A DNA stretch of 64,000 bases, from positions 5,952 to 69,951 of the forward strand of contig CAKTNW010000008.1 of the NCBI GenBank assembly GCA_934589145.1, written 5' to 3'. This DNA comes from an uncultured Oscillospiraceae bacterium. GTDB taxonomy: Bacteria > Bacillota > Clostridia > Oscillospirales > Oscillospiraceae. Below, piece by piece: positions 23,414-31,786 of the stretch. The translations under genes and the position numbers were made by a program. Under the pieces are notes generated by a model, which saw only the letters and a program-made list of their open reading frames with translations, did not search any database and was not told the origin of the DNA. How positions within the stretch are numbered: the first letter of the stretch is position 1; each line of letters starts with the position of its first letter.

Positions 23414-24406
23414 ATGAAGAACATCCTGATGATCGGCACCGGCGGCACCATCGCCAGCGAGATGACGCCGGACGGCCTGACCCCGGAGCTGAACAGCACG
23501 CAGCTCCTGTCCTTTGTCCCCAAGGTGGGCGAGCTGTGCCACGTGGACTGCATCCAGGTGTACAGTCTGGACAGCACCAATCTGGAGCCCCGCCATTGGC
23601 TGGGGGTGGCCAACGCCATCCGGGAGAACTATGACCGGTACGACGGCTTTGTCATCAGCCACGGCACCGACACCATGGCCTATACGGCGGCGGCCCTCAG
23701 CTATCTGGTCCAGGGCAGCCCCAAGCCTATCGTGCTGACCGGCGCCCAGAAGCCCATCTGGTTCGACGGCACCGACTCCAAGCGCAATCTCACCGACGCG
23801 TTCCTGTATGCCTGCCGCGGCTGCGGCGGCGTGCAGATCGTCTTCAACGGCAAGGTCATCCTGGGCACCCGCGCCCGCAAGACCTGCTCCAAGAGCTTCC
23901 AGGCCTTCTCCAGTGTCAACCACCCTGACCTGGCGGTGGTGCAGGACGACCATCTCCTGCAGTACATGTCCTGTCCAGTGGCGGAGAAACCTACATTCTA
24001 CGATAAGCTGGACGGCAATGTGGGGCTGCTGAAGCTGATCCCCGGCACAAAACCGGAGCTGGTGGAGTTCATGACCCAGCACTACGACGGCCTCATCATC
24101 GAGAGCTTCGGCGTGGGCGGCCTGCCGGAGTACGGCAACCTGTACGAGATCCTCCGCGCCGCCGTGGAGCGGGGCAAGATCGTCGTCATGACCACCCAGG
24201 TGCCCAACGAGGGCAGCGACCTGACGGTGTACCATGTGGGCGGACGGCTGAAGCAGAACCTGCGCCTGCTGGAGGCCTACGACATGACCACGGAGGCGGC
24301 GGTGGCCAAGCTCATGTGGATCATGGGCCAGACCCACGACTTCGCGGCGGTGGAGAAGCTGTTCTACGCCCCGGTAGCCCGGGATATTTTGTACAGCAAT
24401 GAATAA
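23414..24406 (+). CDS. ansA: L-asparaginase, type I
   Basis: The 330-residue cytoplasmic enzyme hydrolyses asparagine to aspartate and ammonia. Catalytic signatures are TGGTIAS with nucleophile T12, the SHGTDTMAYTA motif, and GAQKP in place of the usual GAQRP. There is no signal peptide, fitting type I rather than the secreted type II. GGAGGAG precedes the ATG. It ends the operon that starts at ymdB or upstream; a terminator lies at 24513. Confidence 0.93.
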   Translation: MKNILMIGTGGTIASEMTPDGLTPELNSTQLLSFVPKVGELCHVDCIQVYSLDSTNLEPRHWLGVANAIRENYDRYDGFVISHGTDTMAYTAAALSYLVQGSPKPIVLTGAQKPIWFDGTDSKRNLTDAFLYACRGCGGVQIVFNGKVILGTRARKTCSKSFQAFSSVNHPDLAVVQDDHLLQYMSCPVAEKPTFYDKLDGNVGLLKLIPGTKPELVEFMTQHYDGLIIESFGVGGLPEYGNLYEILRAAVERGKIVVMTTQVPNEGSDLTVYHVGGRLKQNLRLLEAYDMTTEAAVAKLMWIMGQTHDFAAVEKLFYAPVARDILYSNE

Positions 24407-24423
24407 AGATGAGTGAAAATTTG

Positions 24424-24502
24424 TGTAGGGGAGGGGCTCTGCCCCTCCCTTTGTTTGGATATATTAGGCGGGCGGGGTAGAACCCCGCCCCTACGAACAA
24501 GT
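24424..24502. repeat. GTAGGG hairpin repeats
   Basis: Two palindromes occur here: GTAGGGGAGGGGC with GCCCCTCCC, and GGGCGGGGT with ACCCCGCCCCTAC in opposite orientation. Confidence 0.75.
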
Positions 24503-24512
24503 GCATGGCAAG

Positions 24513-24545
24513 AAAAAAGCGTGCTCCTTCGGGAGCACGCTTTTT
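24513..24545 (+). terminator. Terminator after asparaginase
   Basis: AAAAAGCGTGCTCC, loop TTC, GGGAGCACGC, then five T. Confidence 0.9.
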
Positions 24546-24599
24546 GCATAATCCTCCCATTTTCCACCCATACTACACGGGAAACGGAGGAGGATGCCT

Positions 24600-26000
24600 A
24601 TGGTGGATTTTAAGACCCGGACGGCCCAACTAGACGACCTGCTGGGTGTGGGACGGAATTTTGATATGGTGGGCCGCGATCTGTGTGTGGGCGGACGGCA
24701 GGCCCGGCTGTGGGTGGTGAACGGCTACGCCGAGGATATGCTCATCGAGCGGATGATCGGGCGGCTGATGGCCATCGGCGACCTGAAAAAGGTGCCGGAT
24801 CTGGAAGCATTTCTGACGGCCTACGTCACCGTGCCGGACGCGGCGGCGGAGACGGACGTACACAGCATGGTGGTGGGCGTTTTTGCGGGAAAAACGCTTC
24901 TGGTAATGGACGGCTATGACGGCGGCGTGCTGATGGACGCCAAGGAGTACCCCACCCGGGGCGTGGAGGAGCCGGACACCAGCAAGGTGCTGCGGGGCAG
25001 CCACGACGGCTTTGTGGAGAGCATCATGGCCAACGCCGCCCTGCTGCGGCGGCGCATCCGCGACCCGGCCCTGACCCTGGAGCGCCATCAGGTGGGGGGC
25101 CGGTCACAGACCGACGTGGCCCTGGTCTACATGAAGGGCGAGGCCAACGAGCAGCACCTGCGCCAGCTGCGGCAGAAGCTGGACAGCATCGACGTGCGCT
25201 CCATCGCCATGAGCCAGGAATCCATCGCCGAGTGCATCGTGCCCAAGCAGTGGTGGAACCCCTTTCCCAAGATCCGCTATACCGAGCGGCCCGACGTGGC
25301 CACCGCCAGCGTCATGGAGGGCAGCATCCTGCTGCTGATCGACAACACGCCCTCGGTGATGCTGCTGCCCACCACGCTGTTCAGCTTTGCCGAGGAGATC
25401 AACGACTACTACTTCCCGCCGCTGATCGGCACCTATCTGCGCATCGTGCGGCTGGTGGTGCTGTTCCTGACGGTGTTCATCACGCCATTGTGGTACCTGC
25501 TGGTGAAAAACGGCGACGTGCTGCCGGGGGAGCTGGAGTTCCTTCTCATCGAGGACGAGTACTTCGTGCCGCTGATCGTGCAGCTATTGCTGGTGGAGTT
25601 CATCGTGGACATCCTGAAGCTGGCGTCGCTGAACACGCCGGACGCCCTCAGCAACTCCTTCAGCATGCTGGGCGCGCTGATCCTGGGGGACTTTGCCGTC
25701 CAGGCCCGGTGGCTGGTGCCGGAGGTGCTGGTGTATATGGCCTTCGTGGCGGTGGCGGGTTACGCCCAGCACAGCTATGAGATGGGCTACGCCTGCAAGC
25801 TGGTGCGGATGGTGCTGCTGATCCTGATTTTTTTCTGGGACTGGTGGGGCTTTGCCGCCGGTGTGGTGGGTACGGTGCTGCTGATCGTCTCCACCAAGCC
25901 GGTGGTGGGGAAGGGGTATCTCTATCCCCTGATCCCCTTCAACGGCAAGCGCCTGATGCGGATCCTGCGGAGAAGGCCTATTGATAGGGATAATACTTGA
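24600..26000 (+). CDS. GerA/SpoVAF-family spore membrane protein
   Basis: The 466-residue protein has a hydrophilic N-terminal half with ERHQVGGRSQTDVALVYM and SIDVRSIAMSQESIAECI. A C-terminal membrane domain of 5-6 helices includes TPSVMLLPTTLFSFAEEINDYY. This is the architecture of germinant-receptor A subunits and of SpoVAF, which supports spore germination together with SpoVA channels. GerB and GerC partners are absent, and short size favours SpoVAF. ATG 24600 is preferred because GGAGGAGG lies six bases before it. Confidence 0.85.
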   Translation: MVDFKTRTAQLDDLLGVGRNFDMVGRDLCVGGRQARLWVVNGYAEDMLIERMIGRLMAIGDLKKVPDLEAFLTAYVTVPDAAAETDVHSMVVGVFAGKTLLVMDGYDGGVLMDAKEYPTRGVEEPDTSKVLRGSHDGFVESIMANAALLRRRIRDPALTLERHQVGGRSQTDVALVYMKGEANEQHLRQLRQKLDSIDVRSIAMSQESIAECIVPKQWWNPFPKIRYTERPDVATASVMEGSILLLIDNTPSVMLLPTTLFSFAEEINDYYFPPLIGTYLRIVRLVVLFLTVFITPLWYLLVKNGDVLPGELEFLLIEDEYFVPLIVQLLLVEFIVDILKLASLNTPDALSNSFSMLGALILGDFAVQARWLVPEVLVYMAFVAVAGYAQHSYEMGYACKLVRMVLLILIFFWDWWGFAAGVVGTVLLIVSTKPVVGKGYLYPLIPFNGKRLMRILRRRPIDRDNT

Positions 26001-26002
26001 AA

Positions 26003-26603
26003 GGGGAGGTTTCGCGCACCGGCGCGACCTACTTTTGAACTGTTGCGGTGCCCAAAATTTCGTTGCGGCATTAAAGCCGCCGAAATTTTGACCGCTGCCA
26101 CTCGCTCACCTCGCTTCATCTGCCACTGGCAGCGCTCGGATTGCTCCCAACAGTGACAAAAGTAGGCAAAAGCACCGGAAGGAACCTCCGGTTCCTTCAC
26201 TTCCGGGCGCGCTATGTGTTGTGCAGATTTGCTGCTGTGACAACTCAAGTTTTGCGGTGGAAATCTAGATGGATGCTACGGCGGCATAGCCGCCGAGATC
26301 GGAGGCTAAAAACATGCCACCGGCATGTTTTCTTAACGCCCCGACGTCGCTGCCGCTAATGCTTACGCCAAACAACGCTTTATCGTCTACCGCTGCAACG
26401 ATGAGCGGCAGCGGCGCAAGACGAAGGTCAATGCGTCATACGAAACGACAACAACCATGTCCCGCGAGCGCGTGGTAAAAGGCGGTAAATGTGTACACGG
26501 CATAGCGTGCGCGGATTCTTAAACCGCAGGTTTAAGCAGCGTTTTTGGGTACTTTTGCCGCTGTGGGCAAAAGTACCTCGTCCCCGAGGGGACGAAACAC
26601 CTC
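26003..26603. repeat. Composite structured repeat with inverted arms, copy 1
   Basis: No gene is seen in 26001-26722. The left arm starts GGGGAGGTTTCG and the right arm ends CGAAACACCTC. Both arms carry the same hairpin series. Left arm: CCTACTTTTG/CAAAAGTAGG (26028-26037 / 26157-26166, split by another repeat) and GAAGGAACC/GGTTCCTTC (26178-26198). Right arm, read in reverse: GTACTTTTGCC/GGCAAAAGTAC (26549-26576) and CTTAAACC/GGTTTAAG (26518-26536). A second composite lies at 46801-47470. Stem sequences differ between arms but pairing is kept. Confidence 0.7.
26042..26151 (+). repeat. 110-bp nested repeat (family C), copy 1
   Basis: The element starts GTTGCGGTGCCCAAAATTT and ends in TGGCAGCGC...CTCCCAAC. 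It sits inside the CCTACTTTTG/CAAAAGTAGG hairpin of the composite repeat. Internal pairing AAAATTTC/GAAATTTT and CTGCCA/TGGCAG is kept in the copies at 54073 and 57494. Confidence 0.75.
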
Positions 26604-26639
26604 TTGCGCCGGGGCGCAAAATCCCACCCCATAACGAAG

Positions 26640-26669
26640 AAAGGCCGCCCAAGACGGGCGGCCTTTCTT
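26640..26669 (-). terminator. Terminator of degV
   Basis: AAAGGCCGCC, loop CAAGAC, GGGCGGCCTTT, flanked by A/T on both sides, so it can work for the reverse-strand degV. Confidence 0.8.
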
Positions 26670-26722
26670 CACAGGGAAGGGGATCAATGCAAAGGGGAGA
26701 GAGAAGATATCAAAATAAAGGA

Positions 26723-27619
26723 TCAAAGCAGCGGGAGCTTGCGGTCGCGGCCCCAGAAGAACAGAGCCACGGTACCGGGGCCGGTATGGCTGCCGATGGT
26801 GGTGCCCACATAGTTGATCTCCACCTTGCCGTTCAGCTTGGGGAACTTGGCCTCGATGAGATCGGCCAGGGCGCGGGCGTCGTCGTAGCACTCGGACTGG
26901 GAGATAAAGCACTTGCCGTCGTAATCCAGGCCGTTGTCGGCGTACTGCTCCATACGCAGCAGCATCTCCTGGATGACCTTCTTCTTGGAGCGGATCTTGG
27001 AGCGGGGGATCAGGTGACCCTGCTCGTCCATGTTCAGCAGCGGGCAGATGCCCAGCACGCCGCCGATGAAGCCCGCCGCCTTGGAGATGCGGCCGCCCTT
27101 CACATAGAAGCTCAGGTCGGTGGAGAAGAACCAGTGGTTCATCCGCAGCTTGTTCTCCTCGATCCACTGGTGCAGGGTGTCGATGTCCATGCCGCCGTCC
27201 CGCAGGTCGGCCAGGGTCTCCATAATAAGGCCGTAGCCGGAGGAGGCGCCCAGGGAATCCACGATGTAGATCTTCCGGTCGGGGAACTGCTCCCGGGCGA
27301 TGAGGGCGGCGCTGGTGGCGGAGTTATAGGTACCGGACAGGCCGGAGGACAGGCAGACATGCAGGATGTCCTTGCCGCTCTCCAGAATGGGGGTGAACAG
27401 ATCCAGATACTGGGAGATGTTCACCTGAGAGGTGCTGGTCTCGGCGCCGTTGGCCATGGCCTGATAGAAGATGGGGAAGGGGATGGACTGGCCCAGATCG
27501 TCGGGGTAGGTCTCGCCGTTCAGGGTGAAGTGGAAGCAGGCGTATTGAATATCACGGGCGGCAAAATGCTCGTGGGTCAGGTCGGCTGTGGAGCAGCAGG
27601 TCAGTGCGTAAGATGCCAT
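26723..27619 (-). CDS. DegV family fatty-acid-binding protein
   Basis: The 298-residue protein is a DegV (FakB-like) carrier that holds a fatty acid for phosphorylation by FakA. Visible marks are the N-terminal CCSTADLT, the TSQVN segment, LSSGLSGTYNSA and the C-terminal TTIGSHTGPGTVALFFWG with the H-x-GPG loop. FakA is not in the window, so it works with a kinase encoded elsewhere. The gene is monocistronic between a terminator and a complex hairpin. Confidence 0.92.
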   Translation of the reverse strand: MASYALTCCSTADLTHEHFAARDIQYACFHFTLNGETYPDDLGQSIPFPIFYQAMANGAETSTSQVNISQYLDLFTPILESGKDILHVCLSSGLSGTYNSATSAALIAREQFPDRKIYIVDSLGASSGYGLIMETLADLRDGGMDIDTLHQWIEENKLRMNHWFFSTDLSFYVKGGRISKAAGFIGGVLGICPLLNMDEQGHLIPRSKIRSKKKVIQEMLLRMEQYADNGLDYDGKCFISQSECYDDARALADLIEAKFPKLNGKVEINYVGTTIGSHTGPGTVALFFWGRDRKLPLL

Positions 27620-27717
27620 GAGAGTTCCTCCGTTGTGGTTGGTATTGCAGTCCGTCTCGGACTGTGACCAGTATACGGCACCGGGCGGAAAAAGCCAACC
27701 TACGGCTGGCGAGAGGG

Positions 27718-27780
27718 CACTCTACGAAAAAGCCGGGAGCAGGATCGCACGGATAGAGCGATTCTACTCCCGGTAGAGTG
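27718..27780. terminator. Three-tier hairpin between degV and the XRE gene
   Basis: The arms nest: CACTCTAC (27718) with GTAGAGTG (to 27780), CCGGGAG (27733-27739) with CTCCCGG (27767-27773), and ATCGC with GCGAT at the top. It lies nine bases past the XRE stop and could terminate it, although there is no clean T-run. Confidence 0.5.
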
Positions 27781-27788
27781 ACGGTTTT

Positions 27789-28382
27789 TCAGCGTTTCTG
27801 GGCGCTTCGGTAGATCCGTGCCCCCAGGAACACCAGCAGCAGGGAGGGAATGGCCATCAGCCAGAGCTGCCACAGGTTGCGGCCCAGGAAGGTCAGATAC
27901 ACGGTGGCGATGATGCTGAGCACCAGGGCGGCGATGATGTACCGGTTCTTCCTGCCGCCGTTCCACACGGAGTTCAGCACCAGGAAGGTGATCAGCGACA
28001 CGGGCACGGCGTAGACGAACACCAGCCACACCACCATGCCGCAGATCCAAAGAATCACGAACACGAACAGCGCCACCGTCCAGATACCCAGAATGGTCAC
28101 TAGGGTGATCATGTTGGTGGTATAGGTGGCCTCGTTGGCGGGCTTGTTGTAGATGGCGGGCTCGATCTCGTTGTGGGGCTTGAGGAGATAGTCCACATCC
28201 ACGCCGAAGATCTCGGCGATCTGCATCAGCACGAACACGTCGGTGGTCACGTCGCCCCGCTCCCATTTGGAGATGGATTTGTCCGAATAGTTCAGTTTTT
28301 CGCCCAGCTCCGCCTGGGTCATCCCGGCGGCCAGCCGCAGCCGGATCAGGTTGCTGGCGATGGTGGCCTTACGTTCGTCCAT
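27789..28382 (-). CDS. XRE-family regulator with C-terminal membrane domain
   Basis: The 197-residue protein has an N-terminal helix-turn-helix (residues ~8-62; LAAGMTQAELGEKLNYSDKSISKWERGD) and then four membrane helices (~88-190). Such membrane-tethered XRE proteins are common in Clostridia and may sense envelope state. The target genes are unknown; the divergent or neighbouring transporter genes are candidates. Confidence 0.85.
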   Translation of the reverse strand: MDERKATIASNLIRLRLAAGMTQAELGEKLNYSDKSISKWERGDVTTDVFVLMQIAEIFGVDVDYLLKPHNEIEPAIYNKPANEATYTTNMITLVTILGIWTVALFVFVILWICGMVVWLVFVYAVPVSLITFLVLNSVWNGGRKNRYIIAALVLSIIATVYLTFLGRNLWQLWLMAIPSLLLVFLGARIYRSAQKR

Positions 28383-28495
28383 AGCTGCCTTCCTTTTGCT
28401 TGTTTTTCTCTCCTATTATTCCGAAAAAACCGCGGAATGTCAAGTAAAGGATTTCGTGGGACAGGGCCGCGGCGAAAAACATTTACGGTGCTGTT

Positions 28496-28585
28496 GTGCG
28501 GGCCGATGTGGGCATCGGCCCCTACGGGATTCTATCGTACCTGTTGTAGGGGGCGATGCCCACATCGCCCCGCAGGGCAAGGGAA
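28496..28585. repeat. GTAGGG hairpin repeats
   Basis: GGGCCGATG...CATCGGCCCCTAC and GTAGGGGGCGATG...CATCGCCCC stand next to each other. Their stems differ by paired changes (CCGATG versus GCGATG). Confidence 0.75.
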
Positions 28586-28589
28586 ACCC

Positions 28590-29993
28590 CTACGCGGCGT
28601 CCCGCAGGTCATGGGGCAGCCATTTCTTCCGCCGCAGGAAGAACAGAAACAGCAGTCCCCGGAAGCACAGCTCGATGCACATGGCGATCCACGCGCCCTG
28701 GAGCCCCCAGTGGGGCACCATCAGAAGCGTCAGCGTAACACGGACGCCCCACATGCTGGCAAAGTTCAGCACGGAGCTCAGAAGCGAGCTGCCCGCCCCC
28801 TGGAAAACCCCGGCGGCCACGATGGACGCGCCGAACAGCGGCTCGGCAAACACCACGATCCGCAGCACCTGGGTGCCCAGGGCTACCACCTGGGCGTCGG
28901 GGCTCAGCATGCCGATGATCCACGGGGCCAGGATGTACATCAGCGTGGAGGCCGCCAGCATGACGCCCATGCCCAGCAGCACCGTGACCCAGCCCAGACG
29001 GTTCACCAGATCCCGCCGCCTGGCGCCTACGCTCTGGCCTACCAGGGTGACGGCGGCGCTCTGTACACCGTAGCCGGGCATATAGCACAGCGCCTCCGCC
29101 GTGACGGCGAAGGAGTTGGCGGCGATGGCCACCGTGCCCAGCGGGGCGATGATGCGGGTGGTCACCACCTGGGCGCTGGACATGACCGCCTGTTCGATGG
29201 CCACAGGCGCGCCCAGCCGGACGGCCCGCCGCAGCTGGGCGGGGATGAAGTATAGGCGCTCACCCTTCCGCAGGCCCAGCATGGGAGAGCGCAGCAGGCA
29301 GACGCATAAAACGATGGCTACCACGGCTTCGGATAAAGCCGTGCCCAGCGCCGCGCCTGCCACGCCCAGATCCGCGCCCGGCAGCGTCAGCGCGCCGAGC
29401 TGCCGGGTGGGGAAGATCAGCAGGGAGTTGAAGATTACGTCCAGACCGCACATCAGCACCAACAGTATGCTGGGCGTGCGCATGTTGCCGCTGGCCTCCA
29501 GCAGGCCCGCCGCCAGACGGTTCAGCTGCACGAAGGGCAGCGACAGGGCAAAAATCAGAAAATACGCCGACGCGTCGGGGCAGATGGCGCTGTCCGCGTG
29601 GAGCCAGTGGGGCAGCCCGCCGGAGATGGCGGCGCCGATGGCCGCCAGCAGCAGGCCGAAGGCGATGCCGGCGCACAGGCCCTGCTTTACCAGATTCCGG
29701 GCGTCCCGTTCCTCGCACGCGCCGATGCGCTGGGCCACCATCACGGAGAAGCCCACCACCAGCGCCCGGCACAATCCGCCGAACAGCCATGTGCTGGAGG
29801 CCACCAGGCCGATGGAGGCGGAGGCGTCCCGGCCCAACCGGCCCACCATGGACGCGTCGATGTACTGCATGACGATGGAGGAGATCTGGGCCAGAATGGC
29901 GGGAATACTGAGCTGCAGCGTCAGCCTGGTCTGCTGCCGCAGGGTCAGAGGCTGTCCCTCCCGCAGCGACAGGAGCAGATCCTGCCCGGCCAT
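28590..29993 (-). CDS. MATE family efflux transporter
   Basis: The 467-residue, twelve-helix membrane protein has an internal duplication typical of MATE pumps: LSIPAILAQISSIVMQYIDASMVGRLG in the first half and LGAPVAIEQAVMSSAQVVTTRIIAPLG in the second. It likely exports cationic drugs or metabolites using Na+ or H+. Its stop lies right against the hairpin repeats at 28585. Confidence 0.9.
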   Translation of the reverse strand: MAGQDLLLSLREGQPLTLRQQTRLTLQLSIPAILAQISSIVMQYIDASMVGRLGRDASASIGLVASSTWLFGGLCRALVVGFSVMVAQRIGACEERDARNLVKQGLCAGIAFGLLLAAIGAAISGGLPHWLHADSAICPDASAYFLIFALSLPFVQLNRLAAGLLEASGNMRTPSILLVLMCGLDVIFNSLLIFPTRQLGALTLPGADLGVAGAALGTALSEAVVAIVLCVCLLRSPMLGLRKGERLYFIPAQLRRAVRLGAPVAIEQAVMSSAQVVTTRIIAPLGTVAIAANSFAVTAEALCYMPGYGVQSAAVTLVGQSVGARRRDLVNRLGWVTVLLGMGVMLAASTLMYILAPWIIGMLSPDAQVVALGTQVLRIVVFAEPLFGASIVAAGVFQGAGSSLLSSVLNFASMWGVRVTLTLLMVPHWGLQGAWIAMCIELCFRGLLFLFFLRRKKWLPHDLRDAA

Positions 29994-30071
29994 ATGATCG
30001 CCTCCTTTTCCGTAATGTCGTATCTTTCATTATACGGTCTGCGCCGAAAAAGGTCAAGATGAAGTAATTTT

Positions 30072-30290
30072 AAGAAATGCCTCGCAGAGTTCGCGGCCGC
30101 AGACGCGAAAAAGTCAAATCATTTTTCTGACGACATGTCCCCCAAGGGGACTTCCGTTGGGCGTGCGTCAGAAAAATTCTTCTCGGCCGCCAGTGTGTCC
30201 GAAGGACGCGTGCAGTCGGCCGTAATCCTGTTTGGCAACAAAATCGTAAGATTTTGTGCCAGTAATAGAGAGTATGGCGCGGCATACGCC
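30072..30290. repeat. Structured intergenic element (family B), copy 1
   Basis: The 330-base gap 29994-30323 has no gene. GCCTCGCAGAGTTCGCGGCC (30079-30098) resembles the block at 33861 and 44488. It is followed by a 12-bp stem ATTTTTCTGACG/CGTCAGAAAAAT (30121-30132 and 30166-30177). Another pairing is CGGCCG/CGGCCG near 30185-30222. Confidence 0.55.
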
Positions 30291-30323
30291 GCGCCATACT
30301 TTAGATGTTGCTTCTTTGCGCTG

Positions 30324-30542
30324 CTATCGGATCAGTCGGCGGCTGGCGGAGTACTCCTCGTTGATCTGAGCAAGCTCCTTTTCACCGTCGATATAGGGCT
30401 GGTAAATGGCCTCGATCCGGCCGCCGCCGGAGTTACCGCAGCCATTGCAGCCGTCGCAGCTTCCGCCGCAGGCGCTCAGCGCCCGGCGGACGATCTCCTC
30501 CCGCTCCTCACGGGTGGTGTCGCGGATCAGCAAAGACCGCAT
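30324..30542 (-). CDS. Small cysteine-rich protein next to spoIVB
   Basis: The 72-residue protein has a central CGGSCDGCNGCGNSGG cluster with four cysteines, after a charged helix (TREEREEIVRRALSA). I do not know its function. The ribosome site is GGAGG. It lies 15 bases downstream of spoIVB on the same strand, which suggests expression with it. Confidence 0.65.
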   Translation of the reverse strand: MRSLLIRDTTREEREEIVRRALSACGGSCDGCNGCGNSGGGRIEAIYQPYIDGEKELAQINEEYSASRRLIR

Positions 30543-30557
30543 GTGGGTCGCCTCCTG

Positions 30558-31541
30558 TCATCCCGTCATGTTCAGCATGTTTTCCATAAAAATGCCGTAG
30601 CCCCGTGTGGGGTCGTCAATGAGAACGTGGGTCACGGCGCCCACCAGCTTGCCGTTCTGCAGGATGGGGCTGCCGCTCATCCCCTGCACGATGCCGCCGG
30701 TGGCGGCCAGAAGCTGGGGATCCGTCACCCGCAGCATCAGGTTGCGGGTATCCGCGCCGCTGCCGTACAGCCGCAGGATCTCCACCTGATACTCCCGTGT
30801 CTGGCTGCCGTTGACGGTGGAGAGAATGGTGGCCGGGCCGCACTTGACCTCGCGGGCCGCGGCCACGGGGATGGCCTGGGCGCCGTCGATAAAGCTGCTG
30901 TCGGCCACCTTGCCGAAGATGCCGCCGTTGGTGTTGGCTGTCAGGGTGCCCACGTCACGCTGCACCGTGAAGTCGCCCTTCAGCTCGCCGGGATCGCCCC
31001 GCTGGCCCTTCTTCACCGCCTTCACCGTGGTCTCCATGATGGAGCCGCTGCTGAGACTCATGAGCTGGGCCGTGTCCACATCGGTGATGCCGTGGCCCAG
31101 GGCGCCGTAGCTGGCGGTCTGAGGGTCGTAGTAGGTCAGGGTGCCGATGCCCGCCATGCTGTCACGGATCCACGCGCCCAGGCGGTACACGCCGTCACTG
31201 CCGCACTGGGGCGTATCCGTGAAGGTGACCAGCCGCTCACCCCGCCGCACCTGCATGGATACCGGCAGGCTGCCGTTTTGCTGCAGCAGTGCCTGAAGCT
31301 GCTCGGTGGACTGCACCCTGGTGTCGTTGACCTTCAGCAGAAGGTCGCCCACCTTCAGGGTGTCGCTGCCCTCCAGCGACACCACCAGCGCGCCGTCTGC
31401 GAACAGCTTGATGCCCACCGCCTTGCCCAGCGGGATCAGGGTGCGCTCTCCTTCCGCCGCCCACGCGGGGGTGATAAGGGAAAACGCCAGCAGACAGGAG
31501 AAGAGAAGGGAGAACCATCGTTTTTTTCGCGTCTCATACAA
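30558..31541 (-). CDS. spoIVB: SpoIVB peptidase
   Basis: The ~327-residue serine peptidase (S55 family) is secreted from the forespore into the intermembrane space, where it triggers pro-sigma-K processing. Order: signal anchor (SLLFSCLLAFSLITPAWA), PDZ domain (SLEGSDTLKVGDLLLKVND), then the peptidase domain with YGALGHGITDVD (catalytic H and D) and GGIVQGMSGSPIL (catalytic S). TTG at 31541 is the best start because AAAGGG lies eight bases upstream; GTG three codons earlier is possible. Confidence 0.93.
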   Translation of the reverse strand: MYETRKKRWFSLLFSCLLAFSLITPAWAAEGERTLIPLGKAVGIKLFADGALVVSLEGSDTLKVGDLLLKVNDTRVQSTEQLQALLQQNGSLPVSMQVRRGERLVTFTDTPQCGSDGVYRLGAWIRDSMAGIGTLTYYDPQTASYGALGHGITDVDTAQLMSLSSGSIMETTVKAVKKGQRGDPGELKGDFTVQRDVGTLTANTNGGIFGKVADSSFIDGAQAIPVAAAREVKCGPATILSTVNGSQTREYQVEILRLYGSGADTRNLMLRVTDPQLLAATGGIVQGMSGSPILQNGKLVGAVTHVLIDDPTRGYGIFMENMLNMTG

Positions 31542-31710
31542 ATTGATCACCCTTTCGTGGCAAAGCGCAGGCCGCGCTTTGCCGGATCTGTCACCGGTGA
31601 CTGGGTTATTTTCTGTCGAAACCGCTCCGCTATGCCCGTTAAAAACAGGCAGCGGCGGCAAAGGATAGAATTCCATTTTTTGCCAGCGTCTGCGGCGTGG
31701 AAAAAGCAAA

Positions 31711-31739
31711 TTGACAAAGAGTTGTCAAATCGGTATAAT
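31711..31739 (+). promoter_or_regulatory. Consensus promoter with palindromic operator before the AOS gene
   Basis: TTGACA (31711-31716), exactly 17 bases, TATAAT (31734-31739): a perfect sigma-A promoter. The -35 lies inside an 18-base palindrome, TTGACAA-AGAG-TTGTCAA (31711-31728), which looks like a repressor site. Confidence 0.8.
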
Positions 31740-31786
31740 GAAGTATCCTATATAATAAACACTATTACATGCCACAAGGAGGCACA

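Noticed and set aside
26042..26151. Protein-coding content in the family C repeat
   Set aside because: All three copies have stops in every frame within a short distance, or differ by changes that keep base pairing rather than codons.
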